In this document: positions 55,490 through 64,000 of the stretch, in pieces
Layout of the letters: each line of letters opens with the position of its first letter
How positions within the stretch are numbered: the stretch's first letter is position 1
NCBI RefSeq assembly: GCF_003994475.1
Contig: NZ_RZNY01000001.1
Location: forward strand, 112,209-176,208
DNA: 64,000 nt
Direction of reading: 5' to 3'
Source of the DNA: Paenibacillus anaericanus
GTDB taxonomy: Bacteria > Bacillota > Bacilli > Paenibacillales > Paenibacillaceae
Made by a program: the position numbers and the translations under genes
The notes under the pieces: model-generated
Told to the model about the DNA's origin: nothing
What the model saw: only the letters and a program-made list of their open reading frames with translations
The model's database searches: none

Positions 55490-56602
55490 TTACCAACCTG
55501 TGCGATTATCAATTTTCTTTAAGTCATTATCCGTCCACTTACCATAGACGAAAAATGATAGATTTGTAATTTCCGGGAAGTTAGCTCGAATGCCCTGATG
55601 AACATTATGGTATTGTGCATTTGTCCAATCCGTATCTAGTGTCGCGATAATTTCTGTGCTACCGATCTTTTGTTTGGTTTGACTTAGAATACCGGTTTCA
55701 TCATAGACCCAGCTTGGTGGAAACTCCCAATCATCGAAGTAAGCCATTGGTGAGATGAAGTCCATGTGTGGTATAAATTTAGCGATGTCTTGACCACATT
55801 CAATAAATTCCGGCGGTAAAATATAAGCACCGAAGAATAGACCCGGTGTGATGCTATTCAGATCATTGCGCACATCCTGCACGTATTCACCAAGCTTTGT
55901 TGTTCTCCATTCGTTCCACTCTGTACGCTTAGCATTATCCATCCCAAAGTTAATAGTAATCGGATCATAGCCGTATTGTGATTGATATTGTTGTCTTGTG
56001 TAGTTACCCATATCCATATTGTAATCGTCGAAACGAATCCAATCGAGTACGATACCATCGATATCATATTTTGTAGCGATTTCTTTAATAATGGACCGTT
56101 CATAGGCTTGAACATCAGGATGGAGCGGATTTACAAAATACTCGTTTCCGTTTGAGCCTGTAAAAGGAACAACCTGACCGTTAACCAGTGCTTTCATTTG
56201 CCAATCGCTGTTCATATCAAATGCAGCTTTGTCATGGAACTGCGGAATCCAAGCTCGCACCTGAATTCCACGGTCATGGGCTTCTTTTATTACATCCTTA
56301 ACGGCATCAAAGTTGGCATAACCTGCGGCGATTGGAGCAATTGTACTTGGATAAAAAACGTACCCTGAAGGAACGGCATCATCCTCATCTTCTTTAACAT
56401 TTAAATTAATGACTGAGACGTTACGCTTCTTGGCATTGTTCATAAACTTAACAACATCGTTATGATTCTTAAAGTTGTCGACCGTGCGAACAATGACTTC
56501 CGTGACAAAGGGACCGGTCTGTGCGTAACTGTTGTTGACGGGCAAGAATACCATGGAGATGATTAGCATGGAAGCGATCAGGAAGATAAATTTCCGTTTC
56601 AT
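55490..56602 (-). CDS. Secreted putative glycoside hydrolase (GHL10/DUF4015-like)
   Basis: A 370-residue protein with a signal peptide (about 1-27, ending NNSYAQ). Its TIM-barrel-like domain resembles GHL10/DUF4015 proteins. Features include IQVRAWIPQFHD at about 112, FVNPLHPDVQAYERSIIKEIATKYDIDGIVLDWIRFDD (partial) near 160-195, and MDFISPMAYFDDW near 287. Acidic residues D and E at strand ends are potential catalysts. AAAGGTGG is 8 nt before ATG 56602. It is downstream of a YesM-like kinase gene on the same strand. Substrate and enzymology are unproven. Confidence 0.65.
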   Translation of the reverse strand: MKRKFIFLIASMLIISMVFLPVNNSYAQTGPFVTEVIVRTVDNFKNHNDVVKFMNNAKKRNVSVINLNVKEDEDDAVPSGYVFYPSTIAPIAAGYANFDAVKDVIKEAHDRGIQVRAWIPQFHDKAAFDMNSDWQMKALVNGQVVPFTGSNGNEYFVNPLHPDVQAYERSIIKEIATKYDIDGIVLDWIRFDDYNMDMGNYTRQQYQSQYGYDPITINFGMDNAKRTEWNEWRTTKLGEYVQDVRNDLNSITPGLFFGAYILPPEFIECGQDIAKFIPHMDFISPMAYFDDWEFPPSWVYDETGILSQTKQKIGSTEIIATLDTDWTNAQYHNVHQGIRANFPEITNLSFFVYGKWTDNDLKKIDNRTGW

Positions 56603-56697
56603 TAAATGATCCACCTTTCATAAATGATTGTATTCTGATGCCATTGTAAGTTTATATCCTGATCCAAACAATGTACCTATACAACGATTTATGTTCT

Positions 56698-58440
56698 CTA
56701 GGAATGAATATAGTAAGGAATGGTGAGCTTAGCGGTAGTTCCAATGCCAAGTCGACTATGCAGTGAAACGCCAAAGGCCTCACCAAATTGCAGTTTAATA
56801 CGTTGATCGACATTGCGTATACCATATCCTATTTTAATTCCTTTTTTGTTAAATATCTGATCGATCGTTTCTATGTTCATTCCCATTCCATCGTCAATTA
56901 TTTTAAAGGTGATTCCACTCGGCTCTGCAGTAGCAACAATGCGAATATGAATTCGATCAGCATACCAAGCATGCTCCAGTATATTTTCCACAAAAGGCTG
57001 TAAAATTAGCTTTACTGTATCATATTTGAGCACTTCTTCATCGATATCATAACTAAAATTCATACGTGATTCGTATTGAATTTTTTTAATATCTATATAA
57101 GCCTGCACCTGCTGAAGCTCTTTTTCAATAGAGATGATTGTTAATCCATCATTAAGACTGAGTCGGTAAAATTTAGCTAGTCCACTGACCATTTCGCGAT
57201 GCTTTTCTGTCTCCCCAAATTGCGCCAGTCGGTTAATAGAAGAGAGCGTGTTATATAAAAAATGTGGATTGATTTGAGCTTGTAGTGATTCCAGTTCAGC
57301 TTCTTTTTTCTGAAGATTGGATAGGTAGACATCTTGAATGAGTTGGTTCATATTCTCTCCCATATCATTTAGTGCGGAAGCGATTTGATTAAATTCATCA
57401 TGCCCCTTATAACGAAGCCGCTTATGAAAATCCCCCTCTTGGAATGAGCTCAACACAGATACAATTTTAGTAACTCGTTTGGAAAAATAAGCTGACAAAA
57501 AAACACCCGCGATTGAGAAGACAACGATGCTAATTATGCAAAGTAACAGGGTTACTATTTTTACATTGAACAGTTCTTTTTTTAATTCGTGATTTGGTAT
57601 ATTGGCGACGAGAGTCCAATTGAGGCTGGGAATCGGCTGTTTAATTTGTAAAAAATCTTGATTATCTAAGGAGTGAATGTGCTCGGCAGTTATGTTCGGA
57701 TCATCAGAAGAGATGTAAATAACCTCATGAAGCTCATTCTCAATATATAATGTGCTCCCTTTGCGAATTTTCTGGTAATCTACGCTTTGTAGAATATCAG
57801 ATATTTTAACGGTAATCTTTATGAAACCGATCATTTTGGGATCGGTAGGCTCAAAGGCATCCATCAGTCTGCGAAGCAAGGAGATGTTCTGAAATTGCTT
57901 ATCGCTCTCTATTTGGCTCCATTGCGTAGTGAGACCATATTCCTCCTTGGGGAGACTTGTGTACCATTCTTTGTCGACAATCCTTTGTAGGTGATACATT
58001 TCATAGAAGGGTCCTTTTCTTAAGGGATCCATACCATCATAAAGAAAGAATACTTCAGGAATTGTATCGTTCTTGATGTAAACGGAAAGTGCGATATTAT
58101 GCTTAGTTGAATGGATTGTACTCTGCAGACTGGGAAGTAAGTAGCTCTTCGTCGTCTCGTAGCTGTAATAGCCATCATCATATCGCCGTAAATAGTCAGC
58201 TAGCGTTCGATCATAATACAACCGGTCTGTCAGACGCATAATATCTTCCGTTTTATAGTTAATGTTGTCTTGAATCTGCTGTAGGGTACCGTGAATATTA
58301 GCGCTGGTTTGTTCTGTGATCGAATGCACTGATGTGTTATAGGCAAATATTCCAACGAAAACTACCGGTAAAACGAGCAGAAAGATATAAGAAATCATGA
58401 GCTTGTAACCAAATGAAAAATATCGTTTCTCACGCTTCAT
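56698..58440 (-). CDS. YesM-like membrane sensor histidine kinase (second module)
   Basis: A 580-residue kinase. Helix 1 is near residues 11-32, a large extracellular sensor domain follows, and helix 2 lies near 289-312. HAMP covers about 313-365. The phosphorylated His is in AQINPHFLYNTLS near 390. HATPase_c has LQPFVENILEHAW and DDGMGM. ATG 58440 is preferred; AAGGAG lies 9 nt upstream. It is 23 bp from the response-regulator gene on the same strand, so RR and HK form an operon. Confidence 0.88.
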   Translation of the reverse strand: MKREKRYFSFGYKLMISYIFLLVLPVVFVGIFAYNTSVHSITEQTSANIHGTLQQIQDNINYKTEDIMRLTDRLYYDRTLADYLRRYDDGYYSYETTKSYLLPSLQSTIHSTKHNIALSVYIKNDTIPEVFFLYDGMDPLRKGPFYEMYHLQRIVDKEWYTSLPKEEYGLTTQWSQIESDKQFQNISLLRRLMDAFEPTDPKMIGFIKITVKISDILQSVDYQKIRKGSTLYIENELHEVIYISSDDPNITAEHIHSLDNQDFLQIKQPIPSLNWTLVANIPNHELKKELFNVKIVTLLLCIISIVVFSIAGVFLSAYFSKRVTKIVSVLSSFQEGDFHKRLRYKGHDEFNQIASALNDMGENMNQLIQDVYLSNLQKKEAELESLQAQINPHFLYNTLSSINRLAQFGETEKHREMVSGLAKFYRLSLNDGLTIISIEKELQQVQAYIDIKKIQYESRMNFSYDIDEEVLKYDTVKLILQPFVENILEHAWYADRIHIRIVATAEPSGITFKIIDDGMGMNIETIDQIFNKKGIKIGYGIRNVDQRIKLQFGEAFGVSLHSRLGIGTTAKLTIPYYIHS

Positions 58441-58463
58441 ACATCGCGTCTCCTTCAACCTCT

Positions 58464-60038
58464 TTAGCTTTGTTTCCGGTAATCTCCGGGGGTCACCCCG
58501 AAGTGGTCTTTAAACTGCCTGCTGAAATTGGTTTGATTTTTGTATCCGACCCGTGCGCCAATTTCATAAATTTTATATTGATGATCCTGAAGCAGACAAC
58601 GCGCCTTTTCCATCCGGCGTTCCACTACATAATCACTGAAGTTAATGCCAGTTCCCTGTTTGAATAGAACTCCAAAATGATTAGGGGAGAAGGAAAAGTA
58701 ATTGCTGACATCGCGTAATACGATATTCTCGTGTAGGTGCTCCTCGACATAGATAACGATGGATTCGATGAGTCGGTTATTCTTTTTTTGCTTCTTAAGA
58801 TGTAAAAGTTCAGAAATCTCAAATACTTTTTTGCATAGCCAGGTTTTAATATCATCTATCGTTTCAAATTTAAAAATAATATGGAGATCTTCAAGCTGCA
58901 TGCCGGGCATTTGAAATAAATCTTCATTTACATTTGCCAGATACGCATCAAGCTTAGAAATAATTTGAATGGAAAAATTGTATACGGTCACCTTAGATTT
59001 CATACTACGAATCAGGGTGAATAGATGCTCTAATTCATCGTGAATTTGGACCAGGTGATAATTAGACATCTCAACAAAGAGAGCGTCCAGCGCCATTTCC
59101 CAATGCTGGACTTCTTTTACATGTTTGATCTCCATATCTCCATAGCGGATAACTATGCTTTTACCTATAAGCATTTTGAGATCAAGTGCCTGCAAGGCTT
59201 GCTGATAAGAGGCTTGCACCTGCTCAAACGAGGAGAATGCATTTCCTAGACCAATGGTAATCGTAATAGGAAGTGTTGTTGCGATATCTCGTATTAAATC
59301 ATTAAGCAGTTGGGTATGTTGGTGATTACTCTCAACTATCATGGCGAATTGATGTGCAGACAGTTTGCATAAGGTATAAATGTCGTGCTGTCTACAGTGT
59401 TGGTCGATCACTTGATAAACTCTATTTACGATATCCTTAGCTTCATGTTCTTTATAGGTATTAAGCTTCCAAGCCAGATCATCTATAGCAATATAGGCAA
59501 CAGCTAGCTCACACTTGGATAGCTTAATTCCATATTGTTCTGTCAGCATAATTGCATTTGTGTTCCAATCTAGTTGACCTTCATAGAGTTGAAGTAGTAG
59601 ATCATTCTTAATGGCGGGAAGCGTTTTGTGGTAGGCGTTCTCTAGCATTGAACGCTGAGTCTCTTGGTCGAGTTGGGCCTTTACCTTATAAAGTGCTTGT
59701 ATAATTTCCTCATCATCTATCGGTTTTAGTACATAGCTCTGTGCGTTAAGCTGCATAGCTTGTTGGGCATATTGAAAATCTTCGTATCCGCTTATAAAAA
59801 TAATCTTTAGTTGTGGATTCAACAATAGTGCCTCGCGTGACATTTCGAGACCTGACATGATGGGCATACGAATATCAGTAATTAGGATATGTATAATATT
59901 TGTCTTCATATATTCAAGTGCTGCTAAACCATTGTTTACGACCGCTGCAACATTCATCTGAAGTTCTTCCCAAGGGATAAACCTCTCCAGTCCTCGTAAA
60001 TCCAAGATCTCATCATCCGCCAGCATGACATTGTACAT
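58464..60038 (-). CDS. YesN-like response regulator, AraC-type output (second module)
   Basis: A 524-residue regulator. The receiver domain has acceptor D55 (ILITDIRMP) and acidic pocket D8-D9. A large middle domain follows. The last ~100 residues carry an AraC HTH pair, including NFSRQFKDHFGVTPGDYRKQ. ATG 60038 is supported by AGGAGG. It is divergent from the LplB-like permease at 60238 with a 199-bp spacer, so it plausibly activates that transporter. It pairs with the downstream kinase gene. Confidence 0.9.
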   Translation of the reverse strand: MYNVMLADDEILDLRGLERFIPWEELQMNVAAVVNNGLAALEYMKTNIIHILITDIRMPIMSGLEMSREALLLNPQLKIIFISGYEDFQYAQQAMQLNAQSYVLKPIDDEEIIQALYKVKAQLDQETQRSMLENAYHKTLPAIKNDLLLQLYEGQLDWNTNAIMLTEQYGIKLSKCELAVAYIAIDDLAWKLNTYKEHEAKDIVNRVYQVIDQHCRQHDIYTLCKLSAHQFAMIVESNHQHTQLLNDLIRDIATTLPITITIGLGNAFSSFEQVQASYQQALQALDLKMLIGKSIVIRYGDMEIKHVKEVQHWEMALDALFVEMSNYHLVQIHDELEHLFTLIRSMKSKVTVYNFSIQIISKLDAYLANVNEDLFQMPGMQLEDLHIIFKFETIDDIKTWLCKKVFEISELLHLKKQKKNNRLIESIVIYVEEHLHENIVLRDVSNYFSFSPNHFGVLFKQGTGINFSDYVVERRMEKARCLLQDHQYKIYEIGARVGYKNQTNFSRQFKDHFGVTPGDYRKQS

Positions 60039-60237
60039 GCTAATCCTCCTGATATTAATTTTTTTGATAGCGCCAACATTCATATTACATCACATTACTC
60101 TTCGTACTGGCAATGAACACAAATTAAGATCATTGCAGAAGTCTATAAATCGTTGCATGCATTAGTTTTTTTAAATTTGCAGCTAATTTACTATAGGCTA
60201 TATCGAATTAATATCAGTCAACGGAGGAAGTGTTGAA

Positions 60238-61194
60238 ATGAAGAAAGACAGCATAACTGCTGCAATGCCCCTTAAAGATGGCAGGAAAAAGTTCCGAGTC
60301 AGATACATGGAGCAAATTGACTTGCAGCTTATGGTGATACCCGCATTGGTGCTCATTTTTATCTTCGCTTACTTACCTATGTATGGAGTGTTAATGTCAT
60401 TCCAAGACTACGACATATTTGGAGGCTTTTTTCATAGCCCGTGGGTAGGTTTTAAGCATTTTAAAATGTTCTTTGATTCTCCTGATTTTTGGAACGTCAT
60501 GCGTAACACAATAGTGATCAGCTTTTTACGATTGCTAATTGGTTTTCCTGCACCGATTATTTTGGCTCTTATTTTGAATGAAGTGGCACATATACGTTTC
60601 AAAAGAATAGTTCAGACAATCAGTTACTTACCACACTTTCTCTCATGGGTTATTGTGTCGGGTTTAGCTATGTCGATTCTAGCTACGGAAAATGGAAGTT
60701 TAAATATGTTGCTAGAGAATTTTAATCTAATTAATGAACCGATCAACTTTCTTTCGATTCCGAATTATTTCTGGGGAATTTTAATCTCAACAGGAGTATG
60801 GAAGGAAATAGGCTTCTCAGCGATTGTCTATATCGCAGCAATAGCAGGTATCAATCCTGAAGTGTATGAAGCAGCATCAATCGATGGTGCCACCCGGTTG
60901 AAGAAAATTATGTACATTACTATTCCAGGAATCGCGGGTGTCATTATTATTTTCATGATATTAGCTGTCGGTGATATTTTGAGTGCTGGTTTTGAAGACA
61001 TTCTATTATTAGCGAAAAATCCCGTACTTCAAGATGTGTCGGACGTAATTGACACGTATGTTTATCGCGTAGGTATTAAAAATTCGCGATTCTCCTATGC
61101 TGCAGCAGTTGGATTGTATAAGTCTATTATAAGTGTTGCTCTGCTGACGATTGCGAATGCGATTGCTCGTAAGTTAGGCCGAAGTCTCTGGTAA
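60238..61194 (+). CDS. Sugar ABC permease, LplB-like
   Basis: A 318-residue permease with six helices and an EAA motif (EAASIDGATRLKKIMYITIPGIAG) at about residues 211-233. The N-terminal leader resembles LplB-type proteins of polysaccharide importers. GGAGGAAG precedes the ATG. It is the first gene of a permease-permease-lipoprotein unit. It is divergent from the YesN-like regulator. Confidence 0.9.
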   Translation: MKKDSITAAMPLKDGRKKFRVRYMEQIDLQLMVIPALVLIFIFAYLPMYGVLMSFQDYDIFGGFFHSPWVGFKHFKMFFDSPDFWNVMRNTIVISFLRLLIGFPAPIILALILNEVAHIRFKRIVQTISYLPHFLSWVIVSGLAMSILATENGSLNMLLENFNLINEPINFLSIPNYFWGILISTGVWKEIGFSAIVYIAAIAGINPEVYEAASIDGATRLKKIMYITIPGIAGVIIIFMILAVGDILSAGFEDILLLAKNPVLQDVSDVIDTYVYRVGIKNSRFSYAAAVGLYKSIISVALLTIANAIARKLGRSLW

Positions 61195-61243
61195 ATCGAT
61201 CACTTTATGTTACATAAATTATTTGAAATGCAGGTGAAGTTCT

Positions 61244-62137
61244 ATGAGGACAATTAATTCTGATCGAATTTTTATGATCTCAATTTATGTGTTTTTAATT
61301 GTTATGTCTTTTGTGATGTTGTATCCATTTTGGAATTCGGTCGTTATTTCCTTTAACGCAGGTTCAGATACGTCGCTTGGGGGAATTACGTTTTGGCCCA
61401 GAGAGTTTACATTAGAGAACTATAAAGTTGTCTTTCAAGATAAACGAATGATGAGTGGGTTTGTTATTTCTATCTTACGAACGGTAATAGGTACTGCGAT
61501 ATCGATTACTTGTACCGCGATCTTCGCCTATGGCATGTCCAAAAAACAGTTGATTGGCCGTAAATATTTTATGATTATGTGTATTATTACCATGTACTTC
61601 AGCGGAGGACTAATACCAGCTTATCTGATCAATCGTGAGTTGGGACTGATGGATAGCTTTTGGGTCATGGTTATTCCGAACATTATCAGTGTCTGGAATA
61701 TGATCATATTTCGTACCTTTTTTATAGAATTACCGGAAGGCCTTGAAGAATCAGCAAAAATTGATGGTTGTGGCAATTGGAGAACCTTCTTCAGTATTGT
61801 GGTTCCTATTTCTGGTCCGGTCATTGCCACGCTCTCGTTATTTGCGGCGGTATGGCATTGGAACGACTGGTTTACAGCAAGTATATATATTACATCGGAG
61901 CATTTGATGCCCATTCAAACTTTGCTACAGCAAATATTGAGCTCCAACATTATGTCAGAGCAGATGATGCAGACGAACGCCGCGGCTCAAGGTCATATGG
62001 CCAGCATGCAAAGTGTTACAACAAAATCACTGACGATGTCGACGATGCTTGTTGCGACGGTCCCAATCTTGTTGGTCTATCCTTTCTTGCAAAAGTATTT
62101 TACAAAAGGTGTAATGATCGGTTCGATCAAGGAATGA
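61244..62137 (+). CDS. Sugar ABC permease, LplC/YtcP-like
   Basis: A 297-residue permease. Six helices are visible, and the EAA region (GLEESAKIDGCGNWRTFFSIVVPI) lies near residues 165-188. A C-terminal YPFLQKYFTKGVMIGSIKE is family-typical. It is 49 bp after the LplB-like gene and 74 bp before the lipoprotein gene. No ATPase gene is nearby, so a shared MsmX-type ATPase is inferred. Confidence 0.9.
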   Translation: MRTINSDRIFMISIYVFLIVMSFVMLYPFWNSVVISFNAGSDTSLGGITFWPREFTLENYKVVFQDKRMMSGFVISILRTVIGTAISITCTAIFAYGMSKKQLIGRKYFMIMCIITMYFSGGLIPAYLINRELGLMDSFWVMVIPNIISVWNMIIFRTFFIELPEGLEESAKIDGCGNWRTFFSIVVPISGPVIATLSLFAAVWHWNDWFTASIYITSEHLMPIQTLLQQILSSNIMSEQMMQTNAAAQGHMASMQSVTTKSLTMSTMLVATVPILLVYPFLQKYFTKGVMIGSIKE

Positions 62138-62211
62138 GTTTGCAAATTTAGTGAGGGGTATCAAAGCTAAGCTAGGCTTTTATATACTATATTTATAATG
62201 GGGGAATGAAT

Positions 62212-63849
62212 GTGAAAATTAGAAAAAAATCAATGTTTCTTTTCCTTGCTCTTATGTTAAGTATGAGTGTTCTGTTCGCAGCTTGTGGTAAGGGGGGAGA
62301 GGTATCCAATCAGAATAAAACAGTGAACCAAGGAACTGCAGGAAATTTTGTTCTAGGGGAAACACCGTTAAAGTTCTCCTTCTATGGTAATTATGATTGG
62401 TACACGATGAATCCGTGGGGTCAAGATCCAGCAACAAAGTGGATTCAAGAAAATAAGAAAGTAACGGTCGAACCGATTCAATCAGGTGGGACAGCACTGC
62501 AGAAATTTAACACCATGATTGCTTCGGGGAAATTACCAGATGTGATATGGGGAGATCGTGGGACAGATGTAGAGAAGCTTAGAAAGGCAGGTAAGCTTGT
62601 ACCGCTGGACGCCTATTTAGATAAATATCCTAATTTGAAAAAGTGGGCTGGAGATAAGACGCTTAATATGCTGCGTTCTGAGGATGGAAAGCTGTATCAG
62701 TTTCCTAACTGGTATACAAAACGGCCAATGGGTAATGGTGGATATGCTATAAATAATAAGATTTATAAGGATCTAGGGTCGCCAAAGTTGGAAACTTTCG
62801 ATGATTTATATAGTTATTTAAAATTAGTCAAAGAGAAGCATCCAGAAGTGGTTCCATTTGAAGTGGGCATTTCCGGACAAGGAATTGATTTCTTATATGC
62901 GGGAATGTCAGAAGATCGAACGGTTGGTCATTTGATGAATCGTGCGGTTCCTGATGGAAACGTGTTGAAATCTTTGTTCAGTGACCCGGTATATAGGGAG
63001 GCAATGGTATTTGCCAACAAATTGTTTAAAGAAAAGTTAATTACTCAGGATGCGATTACGCAGACGCGGGACCAGGTGAAGGAGAAAATTAATAAGGGTA
63101 TGGTTGCTATTTACGGTGACTTTACTACTACCGTTATGGGGACAGAAGCGAATAGTATGTTAAAAGCTAAGGACCCGGAAGCTGGTTATACCATGATCTG
63201 GCCACTTCATAAAGAAGGTGTTGATCCTAATAAGGTTTGGGTCAATGAGTTTGATTCCCTTGGCTGGAATGTGAGTGTGATTACAACTGCGGCCAAAAAT
63301 CCCGAAGGTATATTCGCTTATTTAGATTGGTTGACAGGGGAAGAAGGAGAACGGATTATTTTTTGGGGACCAGAAGGAACCTATTGGCAGGGAACGAGTG
63401 ATACGGGTGCACCATTATACACAGAAAAATATGCTAACGATGTTGAAGAACGAACTAAATTGATGGCGATTTGGGATACATTCCAGTGGGCAGGTAATAC
63501 GACGTTTATCGATGAATCCAAATCAGTCAATGAAATGAATCTACCTGAAGATAAGCGGGATTGGGCTACGGTGTCGCAAACCAATGTTGGGTGGAAAACT
63601 TCTTTTGATGCGACGGAATTTGGGAACATTAATCCACTACCAGATTCAGCAGAAGGAATAATAATGCAACAAATAGCTGATATTGCAGATCAGGTTCGGG
63701 CTAAGGCACTGTTTGCCAAAGATGAGCAAGAAGTTATAGCCCTCCTAGATAAGGCAGAACAGGATGCTCAAAATGCTGGTTATGAGAAGCTTTTGAAGTT
63801 TCAAACACAAAAATGGCAAGAAAACTTGAAAAAAATTAATGAAAAATAA
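62212..63849 (+). CDS. Extracellular solute-binding lipoprotein, LplA-like
   Basis: A 545-residue binding protein. Its signal peptide ends in lipobox FAAC at about residue 24 (CGKGG). The mature domain is a two-lobe family-1 fold with FNTMIASGKLPDVIWGDRG near residue 102-120, YTMIWPLHKEG near 325 and EGIFAYLDWLTGEEGERIIFWGPEGTYW at about 365. The large size (>500) is typical of LplA-type proteins for complex polysaccharides. GTG 62212 is preferred with GGGGG 7 nt upstream (ATG 62206 lies too near). The substrate is unknown. Confidence 0.9.
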   Translation: MKIRKKSMFLFLALMLSMSVLFAACGKGGEVSNQNKTVNQGTAGNFVLGETPLKFSFYGNYDWYTMNPWGQDPATKWIQENKKVTVEPIQSGGTALQKFNTMIASGKLPDVIWGDRGTDVEKLRKAGKLVPLDAYLDKYPNLKKWAGDKTLNMLRSEDGKLYQFPNWYTKRPMGNGGYAINNKIYKDLGSPKLETFDDLYSYLKLVKEKHPEVVPFEVGISGQGIDFLYAGMSEDRTVGHLMNRAVPDGNVLKSLFSDPVYREAMVFANKLFKEKLITQDAITQTRDQVKEKINKGMVAIYGDFTTTVMGTEANSMLKAKDPEAGYTMIWPLHKEGVDPNKVWVNEFDSLGWNVSVITTAAKNPEGIFAYLDWLTGEEGERIIFWGPEGTYWQGTSDTGAPLYTEKYANDVEERTKLMAIWDTFQWAGNTTFIDESKSVNEMNLPEDKRDWATVSQTNVGWKTSFDATEFGNINPLPDSAEGIIMQQIADIADQVRAKALFAKDEQEVIALLDKAEQDAQNAGYEKLLKFQTQKWQENLKKINEK

Positions 63850-63900
63850 ATTGAATTTGAAGATAAAGCTATACTTAGCGGATCATTGCATAGAAGAGAA

Positions 63901-63972
63901 GGACGGCATATGCCGTCCTCAGCTTGTCGAGAAACCCAGTCATTTTCATGACATCGGGTTTCTCTTTTTATT
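63901..63972 (+). terminator. Tandem hairpins after LplA-like gene
   Basis: The palindrome GGACGGCATATGCCGTCC occupies 63901-63918. A second stem GAGAAACCC (63929-63937) with GGGTTTCTC (63956-63964) is followed by TTTTTATTTT. The second is a good intrinsic terminator for the transporter operon. The remaining bases to 64000 hold nothing recognisable. Confidence 0.85.
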
Positions 63973-64000
63973 TTGGCAGATATAAAATCGGGAAACTAGG

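Noticed and set aside
63901..63918. GGACGGCATATGCCGTCC as a regulator-binding palindrome
   Set aside because: It lies after the stop codon and just before a terminator, so an mRNA 3' stem is the simpler reading.
1..64000. CRISPR arrays, tRNA/rRNA genes, insertion sequences, prophage or integrase genes
   Set aside because: No repeat-spacer periodicity, no transposase or integrase frames and no cloverleaf-like or rRNA-like segment was recognised by eye. A tRNAscan or IS search was not possible.

Overview
The window comes from a Gram-positive, endospore-former-type Bacillales chromosome, most likely Paenibacillus or a close relative. The reasons are a moderate GC content, strong AGGAGG-type ribosome binding sites, frequent GTG/TTG starts, a CtaDEFG-type oxidase cluster, bacilliredoxin, LtaS, EcsAB, a CtsR-type operator, and two YesM/YesN two-component modules next to sugar ABC transporters that lack their own ATPase. 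No rRNA, tRNA, CRISPR array, insertion sequence or phage gene was seen. The genus is an inference from gene content.

Layout. 1-4054: 3' part of a cytochrome c oxidase operon (ctaD partial, ctaE, ctaF, ctaG, DUF420). 4262-8907: GntR-regulated ABC exporter operon, with a palindromic operator over its promoter, followed by a NatAB-like exporter. 9009-13488: heat-shock block (hsp20, cbpA-like dnaJ, clpB) with two CtsR-type boxes. 13500-14174: decayed AraC-type regulator. 14342-18602: RND exporter and phosphodiester glycosidase. 18752-22435: AIM24 protein with a small coiled-coil membrane protein, an AraC regulator and a divergent MATE exporter. 22534-24405: LtaS-type synthase. 24593-26929: the most unusual locus, an attenuator leader with a 7-codon upstream ORF in front of a MutS2-like ATPase without an Smr domain. 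26977-36854: housekeeping and accessory genes (free Met-sulfoxide reductase, hydrolase, GNAT, two MFS exporters, MarR, EcsAB, BaiN/HI0933 flavoprotein). 37013-40215: sensor kinase, bacilliredoxin, nadE. 40320-49039: alpha-galactoside utilisation (GH36, two permeases, binding lipoprotein, YesM-like kinase, YesN-like regulator). 49217-52829: yknWXYZ-like exporter. 52906-55486: hydrolase, acpS, mutY. 55490-63849: second YesM/YesN module with a secreted glycosidase-like protein and an LplABC-like transporter.

How genes work together. The two sugar modules share a design: a membrane kinase and an AraC-type response regulator sit beside a binding lipoprotein and two permeases, and neither has an ATPase gene, so a shared MsmX-type ATPase encoded elsewhere is expected. 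The chaperone block joins a holdase (Hsp20), a J-protein and a disaggregase (ClpB) under apparent CtsR control.

The main discovery candidate is the leader at 24593-24872. It has a promoter, a ribosome binding site and the peptide MSVKVLN. Its coding bases can pair over 12+7 bp with a segment about 120 nt downstream. That pairing is topologically incompatible with a 7-bp antiterminator helix, and an intrinsic terminator follows. This is the logic of ribosome-stalling attenuators of antibiotic-resistance genes, here placed before a MutS2 paralogue. Because MutS2 is known to act on collided ribosomes, I infer an inducible ribosome-protection or rescue factor. Coordinates and complementarities were read by eye and no folding or database search was run.
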